From Ilyonectria destructans (Eukaryota; Ascomycota; Sordariomycetes; Hypocreales; Nectriaceae), in NCBI GenBank assembly GCA_020740775.1, contig JAHEWK010000021.1, forward strand, positions 558,001-622,000: a DNA stretch of 64,000 bases, read 5' to 3'. Every line of letters begins with the position of its first letter. Position 1 is the stretch's first letter. Positions 54,166 through 64,000 of this stretch are shown here, in pieces. The notes under the pieces are model-generated. The model made no database searches. It was not told where the DNA came from and was given only the letters and a program-made list of their open reading frames with translations. The translations under genes and the position numbers were made by a program.

Positions 54166-56069
54166 ATAGAGTAATTAATAAAAGAAATAGGGCGGATGTC
54201 ACATTTCGGGGTCATCCTGAGACGCATTATAACCTCATTTCCGGCTTTCCTAGACAATGTGACTTTCCTTTCTGTCCCCTCTTATCTCAGACCATATCGC
54301 CGGCCCTGTGACCACGATGCCGATCCCTGTGGCCCACAGGGCCCCGGCCCCTGTGCGGCGGCGACGGACTGCCGCCTCTGGCGGCAGCCGTCTTCATCAT
54401 GTATAAAAGACGGGCCCTAGGCCCGTCCCTTAGCCAGAATATCAAGAGCTTCTGACACACATGATCTTATCCATTCACTTGATGCAACAGCGGAGCTCGC
54501 CTGGATTGGCGTCGAAAACAACCAATTTTGTACGGACGAGTTTATTCAACATTATCGGTACCAGGCCGTGCATTGCTCTAAACACGGGAACTGGTGAGAC
54601 CTTACTGTTCATGTCGGATTTGACGTCATTTATGCTAACTGTTGCGTAGGCACTCTTGACGACGGTGAACAGGGAGAACGCACCAGACATGGCAGCCATT
54701 GTTAACAGGTTTAATTAGCCTTGGGTTGGGTTGAGTACTGCAACTCTTCCCAAGGCAGCTACTACGCCAACCTGCGACGCCAAAATGGACAGGAAGACCC
54801 ATACGATGTCTGTTTCATCCCGTACCTATGGTTTGAGTTCTTCGGTCACGTATCTTAATTAGTATAAAGGGCTAAATATCCGCCGATGTCACGGTGAGTT
54901 GTTTGACAACTTGTGTCGATGATCCACCGGTGTCGTACCGGAGTACAAAAAAACAAATGGATGATCTCCCAGCGCCGCGGTCAGCAGAGCGAGCCATCCA
55001 GCACACCGATGCCCTCATCTATCACGTATAAGTCGAGAATAAGAGTCCTGCTGGAATAAGAAGTAGAAAATTTTCTTCGACGAGTGGAACGTTTGGGATT
55101 CCAAACAAGCTCCCGGAAGAAAGGGAGCTTAATGTAAGTCAATTCAATCTTATCTGTTGATTCTCCGGTTGCATGCTGATCAAATCAGACATACGTTATC
55201 AGATGCTCTGACTGTGGCAGTCTGGCTCAATATGTTTGTACGCCAGACCAAGTATATCGGCATTGCCAATATCGCTCAGTCCGTAATCCTCATCTCGCCT
55301 CTAATAACCACCAAGGGTGGAATCATCAAGCATATCAGACAGGATGGACTGGTTGGAACAGCTTGGTAACGATACAAGATCTTATCTCTCTATGTAGTAG
55401 GGAGGGCGACCAGCTATTTATCCTAAAGGATCCCTTTAATCCAGATGTTTGATCTAGTTAATGCAGATACCAGATCCGGCTGTTGAGGCCATTCTAAGTT
55501 TGAAGCCACAGGCCGGATCTTAGACCTCTGTGAGATAGGTCGCCGGATCCGGACTTATTCATAGACAGGGTTTCCTAGCACAGCTATTCCGTCTGACAAA
55601 GCAGACCACCTGGTGGCCTTGGCTCCTCTTTTGTAGGTATATGCTATCAGCAGGATGGATTGGATGGAACTGCTTGATGACGATGGAAGATCTTGTCTAT
55701 TCCCTGTCTTTAGGAGGGGGGAAAGCTAGCTATTTATCCCTAGAGATCCGGATGATCCAGACGCCCTTAATCCAATGAAGTCGTCTCTAGCCGATGATCT
55801 AGGTCGTTGAGGACGATCTAGGTTGTTGAGGTTGATCTAGGTTTGAAGTCTCTATCTAGGTTTGATCCGATCCACGGTACGGATCCGGGCCTGTGCAGAG
55901 CTGACTTTTCCTATCGGACCTATTCGTCTGACATATGCATGGACACACGCTTGCTGTTAACGTTTTGTCACATTCAGAATATAAGCCTGTACTGTACTAC
56001 GCATTAGCGGAGTGTGCATTCCACTTTTGCAGCAACTGGTGATTATTTGACACGTTCAGTCGAGCGAGT
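54166..56069. repeat. Gene-poor region with degenerate direct repeats
   Basis: The segment 55,340-55,450 (CAGGATGGACTGGTTGGAAC, then AAGATCTTATC and CAGCTATTTATCC) returns in diverged form at 55,640-55,760. At 55,796-55,844 a 19-bp unit, GATCTAGGTCGTTGAGGAC, repeats about 2.5 times. They look like worn retroelement sequence, but no reverse transcriptase or other domain is visible. Confidence 0.4.
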
Positions 56070-56384
56070 ATGAGGGATCAACCACCCCGAGTGGATTGGA
56101 GGCTAGTCGAGACGCATTGGTTGGATGTTAGCGCATCGATCAACGATGAGGGCATCATGCCCCTCGTAACTGTCAACGTTAGCGAGACATAAAGCTCCTC
56201 GACGAAGCTAGATGGAATTCCGTTCGGTACTGAAGTTTATGTTTACACAGTGACTGGCCCAACCGTAATCAGCTTTAACACGGCCGAAAAGACTGGAGTT
56301 GTCATAAAGGAGAACCAATGGGTGGCACGAGGCTTCTATAATTATCCAAAGGTCTCGATTACTATGTTGAGGTGGAAGCCATGA
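56070..56384 (+). pseudogene. Possible small gene with one in-frame stop, unrecognised
   Basis: From the ATG at 56070 one frame runs MRDQPPRVDWRLVETHWLD to codon 40, meets TAA at 56190-56192, then continues IPFGTEVYVYTVTGPTVIS and WVARGFYNYPKVSITML to TGA at 56382-56384. The two halves share a frame and have protein-like composition (valine/threonine-rich beta type). A CAA-to-TAA change would explain the stop. I recognise no family; it could be chance. Confidence 0.3.
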
Positions 56385-56868
56385 TTAAGACGCCGAGCTC
56401 GACTTAGTAGGGCAGCGCCAGCAGAAGATTAAGACGATTTGATTGATATGTGTTTTTCTTGTGATACAGATAAATTTTAAGTCTCGACGTTATCGAACCA
56501 TGAACTGTTCGCCGAAGAAGGAAGCGCGAGGGTTCTGTTTATTGAAGCGCGGCCACATGATTCATTAAGCAGTAAGTTCCTTAATTCGTCTTTCTCCGGA
56601 GGGAAGTACTACAGCTTAACGAACATGGTGTTGCCCGCATCGTTAAGGGTGTCGCCGATGATGGCATCGCTCACTTTCCCCTTGGCGTGGCAGCCGACGA
56701 TAGAAACGGTGCGTAAGTAGGGCATGCTGACGATTCGGCTAACCTATACGAGATCTCAGTCGCGCTCCGCGCTCTGGACCATGAGAACAGTCAAGTGTCA
56801 TTCTTCATATTCATTATCCTATTTGAAGTTAAATTACATGTCCATATTATTCAGTTCCAATTTTAGTC

Positions 56869-57885
56869 CTAGTGACGGCGTTGCTTTCGATGACGACGTT
56901 CCGGAACAGGTGGTACATTTGGCGCATCATCGTCAATAACTTCAACATCTTGGGTTCGCACAGATGATGAGGATTGGTTGATTTGCGTTGACGGAGGCGT
57001 GTCAGTCCTTTCCTCGTCATCGAAATCCATTTCTGTATGCGTGCTTTCTACCGAGTCTTGGCTTGAAGTTAATAAACGTGGCTTTTTGGATGGACTTGAT
57101 TGGGCCCGACCACCCCAACGGTCCTGCCTCTTTTTAGCATTTGATGGTGTTGCAGGTGTGTTGTAGGACGGAGGTTTCGGAAGGTATGTTAAATCCAAGA
57201 CCCGGACAGCAAGTTGGTTCGTCGAAGTGCGGCCTACTACTTTAGCTGTGACACTAACAAAGGAATCGGTATTTGGAACAATCATATTTTCCCACCGCCT
57301 TCCGCTTCCAAAATAGCATGTAACGGAAAATTCGATCGCTTCTGCCTTAGTAGCGTCGTAGATGGAGCTGGTGAGTTCAAAGTTACGAAGCGTATATTGT
57401 TCTCCCGGTGCGACGTTTCGGTCACCAACAAATCCAAGCATCATAATAATAGGGCACCATTGTTCTGGGAGATTTTCTCGGTAGTTTTTGAAATCCGAAA
57501 CATTGCCCGGGTGTCTTTTGGTAGGTTAATAATCCATGAAGCAATGGTTAGTATTAAATATATACCTTTCGATACTCAAAGCGTAAACAGTAATTTCAAG
57601 GTTTCCTTCCGGGTTCAGGGCTGTAATAAACCGGCCATCGACATAGAAAAACGCATTGGGCGTATATAAAGACCGTTCTGTTTGTTTGAGGTAGGTTCGG
57701 ATACAGGTATGAATAGGCTCCACAACCACATTTAGATCGTAGAACTCATCTTCTGGAAAGATGTTAATGTTCGAGTGGATCTCCACACAATTGGGAGCAT
57801 TGGGCCGGGAACTATCTGGGAAAATATCATCAATGAAATCCCGGATATGGATCGTGTTCGCAAGTTTTGGCATTGGGGAAGCCAT
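56869..57885 (-). CDS. Helitron companion protein, possible single-stranded-DNA-binding type
   Basis: Exons 57885-57566 and 57514-56869 (intron GTATAT...AAAAG) give 321 aa. The N-terminal two thirds look beta-rich (FYDLNVVVEPIH, NAFFYVDGRFIT, FVSVTAKVVGRT, LAVRVLDLTYLP), which would fit an OB fold such as those in RPA-like proteins of some Helitrons; this is inference from pattern only. The C-terminal third is low-complexity, Ser/Pro/acidic, with a basic RWGG...KKPR stretch (possible nuclear signal) and ends RRHRKQRRH. Position directly downstream of RepHel on the same strand suggests it belongs to the element. Confidence 0.6.
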
Positions 57886-58120
57886 CTTATTTTTCGAGAT
57901 TAATGATATTGAACATGAATGCTTAAAAAGAGTAAGAATCGAGGTGAGAGAGTGAAAGGTTATATGGTAATAGTATTAAGTAGAGAGCTGATTGTCCATG
58001 ATCTAATAATGACGTATAGTTATTATCCATGATGGTTTATATTATCACGCTAATGCCCTGGGAAATTCATACTAAAAAAAGTATAAAGATTCATTATCTA
58101 ATCTCCAAATTAAGTTAGCC

Positions 58121-61100
58121 TTACTGAGGCAAAAGTAGTTCATGGAATACGACATTGGTCGTTTTCTTTTCCTCATTATCTCTGGCTAAAAGGATTCGGA
58201 GGTCTGAGCGTTGCCGGACTCGTGACAGACTGGTATATAGTTGACCATGTGCAAAAACCGGGTTTCGAAGATCCAGAACAACCCTATCCAAGGTGAGTCC
58301 TTGGCAGCTATTAAATGTTGTGGCATATGCTAGCCGCAGAGGAAACTGTCTCCGTCGGACTGTCCAATTTGTCATTCGTGGTTGGAAATCAAAGCTTATA
58401 CGTGGAAGACAGAATTCAACATCTTCGCGCCTTATCGTGGCAGTACGCCTTATCGTAGCAGTACGCAATACTTGAATATAAATAAGACGACGACCAAGTC
58501 GCAGAATCCGGACCCGGGCATTCTTCACCAATCCTTTGTCAATGAATAAATTTCGCATAAGAGCACAAACTGCTCCTTCTTTGAGGTGTAATTCATGAGG
58601 AGGGACGCCCGGTTCGTCTAGCATAGATAGGTAGTCGGATATGATTGCTGAAGGTAGTCTTTGGTCGGGGTCATCCATTTCTTTAATGCAGTTACTGCTA
58701 AGGAATGTATCTGATGAAATCAGAATATCAGCATAATAGGTCAGTGTGAGAAGAGTAAATGGGTAGCAACCTTCATTCCCGGGGAACTGCTTCAGCATTA
58801 GGTCATTAAATTCGTCCACCTGCATATTAAATGGACTAAGGAATGACCGGAGGACAGATTGCGATGGGTTCATTGTGGTTTCATCTGGAAACAGAAAGTC
58901 TACAGCTTCGTGGAGCGAATCGACTTCACCTAAATGGTCGAGGGATACTTCGGTATTGTATGGCGGTATGCCGTCACCTACTTTATCCAGCCAGTCTGAG
59001 TAAAGAGGATCAGATGCAGTCCTTATCGGCGTGGTAAGACGTAGGATTTGGAAGTGTGGCCAGATCGAAGACGAACGGACCGAGCTGTCAAGCACAGCTG
59101 CAGGTGCTGTTGTAGCTGGTGTGACGGGAGCTACTTGGCGGAAGTCGCCTATACCAATAAAGGTCTTATTACCAAAAGGGTGTTTATCGTTGGTAATATT
59201 GCGTAGTAGTTCGTCAGCGCATTCAACAGCAGCCTTATTAGCCATAGGTAATTCTTCCCATAATATGAAGCTTGCGTGACGTAGTAGTTCAGCCCGGGGC
59301 GAAGTTAATCGTATGGATGAAAATAGTTCTGTTGAGTTTTCACGCACAGGGATACCAAACATGGAATGAGCTGTACGACCACGATCGTAGAGTGTGACGC
59401 TAAGGGCTGTTGAGCCTGTGATACAAACCACTTGTCCTTCACCGCGAATCCTGTCACATAAGGCCTGTACCAGAAAGGTTTTGCCCCTTCCAGCCTTTCC
59501 ATCAATAAAGAAGCACCCGCCTTCAGGAATAGCAGAGTATATTGTGTCAAATACATGACGTTGGTCCGCATTGAATGCTTCATAAGATCGATGGCTACGG
59601 GCTAACAGTTCCTCTCGCTGCGATGCGAAAGCGTCCAACTCTATGTCGAGTTCGCGCTCAATAAAGGCAGGTTCTGGTAGTCCATACTGTTTCAGAGTCG
59701 CGCCATTACCTCGCAATATTCGTGATATTGACTGCAAAGTGCATGATTGAGCTTCTTGTTGTCCATAATAAAGATCAAAGTCGGCAGACATTGCAGAATG
59801 AAATTGATTCCATAGTTGGATTGCTGGCGAGGGAAAATCCAATAAGAGGTAGGCAAATAAAAAGCGTAACTGGGAGGGCCGACTATACGATGCTATGGCT
59901 TCTTCCATAGCATATGTGGCTTCGCATATATCTTGGAAAAGTCCCAAGGCTATCGCAGCTTCCTGGTATGTCTGATATTGTATGCCCTGAACTAATCTTA
60001 GTTCGGCGAATGTAAAGGCTGGTCGGTGTTGAAGTAATAAACGAAGGTAAAATAGTTCTCCTACTCGCGGGTGCACAGTATGTATGCGTGTTACAGAGTT
60101 GCCCCTCTGTCGTTGAGTCAGTACACGTTGCTTCATACAGTCTCTAGTTTGAGTATGCGAAATAAACCATTGATTTTGTTTCAATGGATGATTAATTGGT
60201 AAGATGACATAGTAATACTTGCTGTAGAATTCCGGATAAGTAAGGTTAATAAAAGGGTCTTGCGATGGTCTTTGGAAATACCATAGAAGTTCGGACATAA
60301 ATGATTGGTTTGATGACTGTATTAATTGGCCGGCTTGTTCGTTTTCCAGATGTATGGGTAGTCCTTGCACAGTCGGTTCTTTGCAGGTAATATTATAAGA
60401 CAATATTCGCCAGGCGGCCTCAGACGATGAGAGATATCTGGCTGCAATATAATCTTCGTACTCATCCCGGATGTCAGGAGCGGATTCATCTTGGAATCGG
60501 AAGCCAGTTCGATCTTGCCCTTTGAACAGATATTTAAAGAGATACATAAAGACATGAGCGGAGAGGCAGACATCAATATGTATATGAGAGTCCATATAGA
60601 GCAATAGAGAAGGCATATATGGTACGACCCATGCATCTTCCGCTTCTCGACGTCGAAAATGCACCCGACCTTGCGAATCCATTGTGGTGCGATCCGATGT
60701 AGGCTGAGGAAAGCCAAATCTACAGTATCCGTTTTTATTGCAATAAGCATTTCTTCTGGAGAGATGGCTTCGACTGTGTATATTGGACCGGAGAACTGCA
60801 GCACGGAGCGCGGCATCGGCGGGTAATCGTGGTAGTTCGGCGGAGATTATCATATCCAGAGCTTCTAAAGTAGGCTCTGGCGATACCTAGAATAGAATTA
60901 ATCAGTTCTAAGAACTTTGCTGAGATAGAGAACATTACAAACCTTGATCAGCATATGACAATGCGGTAAACCCCGTTTTTGGAATTCAACCACGCTAATA
61001 AAATATAAAGTAGTTCCAAAATGATCCTTGATAAAGTTTTTCAGATACTTCATTCTTAGATTGAATGCACGGCAGACAATCACTGGTATGTCCGTAAAGA

Positions 61101-62799
61101 TCTGACCAGGTTTCATATTCGAAATTATTTCAGGCCAGTTAGGATTCGTTGTCATTGTAATAAAGAAAGTTGGCCTGCCGAATTTTCGAGCAAGAGCTAA
61201 AGCATCAGCCACTTGTTCAGAGGCCCATGCTCGGGACCCTGTAAAGCTAGACGGTAACCTATTTCGCATCCAATCTGCCTTTAGGTGATCGGTTACATGG
61301 TCTAGGCCTGATGTTTGAAGCGTTCGCCCGTATCTCAAGTAATGCAGTCTCGCATCCTCAATCCTGGAAAACATATCTACCAAATATTCGCAGGTAAGGC
61401 GGCCAAAATAACAAAAACGCGGCTCCCCAAGAAGTAGACTGCGATACCATTGCTGCTGCGTTAGCTGGTATTGGTCATCTGTCTCATTGGAGTTGGTGTT
61501 AGATGACTCCGATATTCCCCAACCAGGATTACCATGCGGGAAGAATAAGGGATACTGGAGAGGTTCATAATGCCGAGAAAGGATATGCATAAAGTGGCAT
61601 TGTCCACTGCGAGTAAAATAAAGAACTTTCCGGGGGTTAACCGTGCTTAGATTTTGTATATTAGTAATCGCAGCTACTTCTCCGTCAGCTGGAAAGTCTC
61701 TCAATTCTACCGCAATTGATATAGTCTCGGGGTTGACAGTGGACATAGCACGGCGAACAGTGTGTACATATGGATTGACTCTTTCCAGCAAATTGCGAAC
61801 CTTCTCCACTGCAATCAAAGGGACCCGCTTAGTCGTCGCAGTGCGTGATCGAGCTGATTCATCGTATAAAAACCATCGCATACTATGATCGCCTGTCGAA
61901 AGATTGGGTAGCCGGTGGTATACTCGGCCGGAAACGACTACATCAGCCGGTGCTGGAGGATGAATGAATCGCTCAGATGAACCTATAAGCGAGAATGCAA
62001 AGAGGCTATTAAGACGACGACTCAGCGTCGACAACGGCAAATCTGTGTCGTCTAGCCATTGCTGAAAATATCGTGGATATGGCGGAAGTCTCGGAGCCCT
62101 TCTTTTCCCATTTGTGCAACACCATCCAGACCTTTCTGTCGAAAGAAGCGGTATTGAGCAAAATGAACAACGCCGATTCCAGCTTTGACTAAATGGTCGC
62201 ACTTTGAGGCAGGCTACGCGCGACCACCACATCCTAGTATCTCGTGCTCTTCGATTGGTCTTGGGTCTTCTATCTGGTACATTAGGAGCGGGCGAGGGAG
62301 AAGCAGTAGAGGATCTGGTCTCAGTTGGGATCGAAGTAACCGACGGTCGGTTGTTTCGATCGGCTCTGTTCATACGTCGATTGGCTACGTTTGTATGAAC
62401 AGATGTCACTGTCTGACCAGCACGGCGCAAGGCGATGTTGTGACGACATTCATCACAGATAATATATAGATCCGAGTGCCAGGGTCTTTGACAGTTTGAA
62501 CAGACAGAACTACCATTGGTACGTGCTGCTGATAAACGAAATAACCCTGAATCGCGCTGCCGTTTTTTCGCCTTGGCAGTATTCTCACGGCAGATATCGC
62601 AAGTACGGAAGAGTGTTGAGTTCCAGGGCCTAAGACAACTGGTACAGCGACGTATCCCATCACCCTGGCGTACGCGTTTCCTTCGTTCTCTGCGAACTGC
62701 ATCTGCCTTTCGACATCGTGGGCACGTTCGATATGTTCCAGACAGGCCTGAAGTCCAAGGCTGCCCACATCTGCTACAGACGTGACAGGCGGTTGGCAT
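58121..62799 (-). CDS. Helitron RepHel protein (HUH replication initiator plus PIF1-like helicase)
   Basis: Exons 62799-60943 and 60886-58121 (intron GTTTGT...TCTAG) give 1540 aa with no stop or shift. The N-terminus has repeated Cx2C zinc-finger pairs of the type CSRCGQPW, CTSCLRPW and CSNCQRPW. The Rep domain has the HUH motif PHCHM (about 613-615) and the paired tyrosines of MYLFKYLFKG (about 734 and 738). The helicase has Walker A GKAGRGKTF (about 1082-1090) and Walker B as ILWEELPMA, where DE is expected and EE is found. QGLTLDRVVLDL and YTSLSRVRQRSDL are the late PIF1 motifs. The protein nicks and unwinds single-stranded DNA for rolling-circle transposition. Confidence 0.93.
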
Positions 62800-63607
62800 T
62801 TTGTTCTCCGCAAATAATTTATCACAGTCAAAGTTATGGAGTGAGAAGAGTTGGAGAGTTGGAGAGTTGGAGGGGTGGAAGAGTTGGGGGGGAACCCCGC
62901 TCGTTTTCACCCAACTCTATATAGTTCGACCTTGCTCGATCAGGATTAGATCACATTGGTGAATTATATAATCGACTTTCCTTTATATGTATTAGAACAT
63001 GCAGGGAAATGTCACAGCAGAAATATTATATGTTCGGATGAACATAATTATTGGTCATGTAGAACACGCTTATTGGTCATGTAGAACACGCTTGCTCACT
63101 GATGACGCAACGCACAAGCTAGAAACAGAACAGAAGCATGGAGTTCTAATCTGTGGCCATACACAGACGGCGGATAAGGAGCATGTGATGGAGCAGCTGA
63201 TGATGTGCTTCCCGTTATCTGCTTTATAGGGTTCTGATCCAGAGAGCCACGCCTCAGCATGTAGTACAAGATCTAGGCACTTATCGTTTGCTATAGCATG
63301 CCTGCCATTTGGTTTACTATTAACCTAAATGACATTACGAACCTAGTAAAGCTCAGGCTAGCAGCATAATACTACGCGATCCTAAGGCAGCCAAGGCTCT
63401 CCTACGAAGCCTTAACTTATCGTTTAAACGTATACGGTTGCTGGGCACCATCCTCAACCTCGTAGATGTGGTTATTTACGTACTATTTGGAGTGCTCAAG
63501 GTAAAACACAGATTTATTCAATGGATATAACCCCATAGAATTCTGTTGAAACATGACGACAAAGACAAAGGCCTCTTTAGCCACTCGATCTCCAAGAGCG
63601 GATTGCC
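62800..63607. other. Helitron upstream region and P450 3' flank
   Basis: GAGTTGGA-type tandem repeats occur at about 62,849-62,888. ATTGGTCATGTAGAACACGC occurs twice with period 22 at 63,050-63,092. No gene seen. Confidence 0.5.
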
Positions 63608-63985
63608 TTACAGGTGACTCGTTTTCTCAACGCTGCTACTGATCCACTCCTCCAACTTCTTCTGGTTTCGGGGGATAAACCGCACTTTGAAGGGCTTTGG
63701 CTGGGTAACCATGCTTGTCGGAACCGAGTTGCAGTCGATGGTATCCAAAATTGGCCGGCTCTTAGGATCAGTCGTTTCGCGGATGTGGAACGCGAGGACT
63801 AATCGACTGAAGATAGCATACAACTCACGGTTTGCAAGATGGGCACCGGCGCACATCCGGGTCCCTGCACCATAGCCATAGTGTTGTGTGCCAGCACCAG
63901 CCTCATCGATTCCAAGGAACCGTTCTGGCATAAATTCCATGGGTTTCAAAAAGTGGTCCGCGTCATGGTTGGCCGCCCACATGTT
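63608..63985 (-). CDS. Cytochrome P450, C-terminal exon only (CYP504-like), cut by the window edge
   Basis: The last exon follows a splice acceptor (GGAACAG) at 63986-63987. It reads WAANHDADHF, EFMPERF, the haem loop YGYGAGTRMCAGAHL and the family tail DPKSRPILDTIDCNSVPTSM and KPFKVRFIPR. The wording is closest to fungal phenylacetate hydroxylases (CYP504), from memory. The upstream exons are outside the window. If it belongs to the same locus it hints at aromatic-acid catabolism. Confidence 0.75.
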   Translation of the reverse strand, partial: NMWAANHDADHFLKPMEFMPERFLGIDEAGAGTQHYGYGAGTRMCAGAHLANRELYAIFSRLVLAFHIRETTDPKSRPILDTIDCNSVPTSMVTQPKPFKVRFIPRNQKKLEEWISSSVEKTSHL

Positions 63986-64000
63986 CTGTTCCGATTAGCT

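Larger units (their letters stand above)
56869..62799 (-). mobile_element. Helitron, apparently complete coding capacity
   Basis: RepHel gene plus a companion gene on the same strand, 235 bp apart. Transcription runs leftward, so the 5' end lies right of 62,799 and the 3' end left of 56,869. Canonical TC and CTRR ends were not found; a short GCGC-TCC-GCGC hairpin at about 56,762-56,772 is the only candidate near the 3' side. The limits given are therefore minimal (coding only). Confidence 0.75.

Overview
This window is nuclear DNA from a filamentous ascomycete (Pezizomycotina, probably Eurotiales-like; that placement is inference). The evidence is intron-rich genes with introns mostly of 41-81 bp, GT-AG ends and CTAAC/CTGAC-like branch sites, three Zn2Cys6 regulators, a CFEM/PTH11-type receptor, and a typical fungal set of mobile elements (hAT, MULE, Fot1/pogo, copia, Helitron). 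I built exon models by hand and checked that exon lengths sum to whole codons. All annotated intact genes close in frame.

Layout. 1-2.4 kb: a hAT transposon, broken by one TAG, that appears inserted in a MULE transposase gene. 3.2-7.4 kb: an intact NmrA-like reductase, a decayed gene fragment and an FAD monooxygenase with a one-base frameshift. 8-17 kb: Fot1/pogo remains, two divergent paralogous SDR genes (one intact, one dead), an alcohol dehydrogenase remnant and a Zn2Cys6 regulator. 17.2-20.2 kb: a hAT element with matching 15-bp terminal repeats, an 8-bp target duplication (7/8) and an uninterrupted 777-aa transposase, lying beside a copia fragment.

20.7-54.2 kb: a metabolic gene cluster. 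It holds a peroxisomal-type thiolase and a divergent acyl/aryl-CoA ligase, an aldo-keto reductase, a Zn2Cys6 regulator, a P450, a dienelactone hydrolase-like enzyme, a Baeyer-Villiger monooxygenase, an HSL-type esterase, an SDR, a second Zn2Cys6 regulator and a CFEM/PTH11 receptor. The set suggests ketone-to-ester oxidation, ester hydrolysis and CoA-dependent chain shortening, that is catabolism or tailoring of a small molecule (inference). CCGCGG boxes recur in the intergenic regions and may be a shared regulator site. A transposon island (30.9-37.0 kb) splits the cluster.

The most striking feature is inside that island, 32,087-35,466: a 3.36-kb element with two identical 192-bp inverted terminal repeats and an 8-bp flanking direct repeat. 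It carries a single intact two-exon gene for an 821-aa protein that I recognise as the fungal DUF6589 type. This is the structure expected of a recently moved DNA transposon whose transposase is a domain of unknown function.

54.2-64 kb: degenerate repeats, then an apparently intact Helitron RepHel gene (1540 aa) with a same-strand 321-aa companion gene, and the 3' exon of a CYP504-like P450 running off the right edge.
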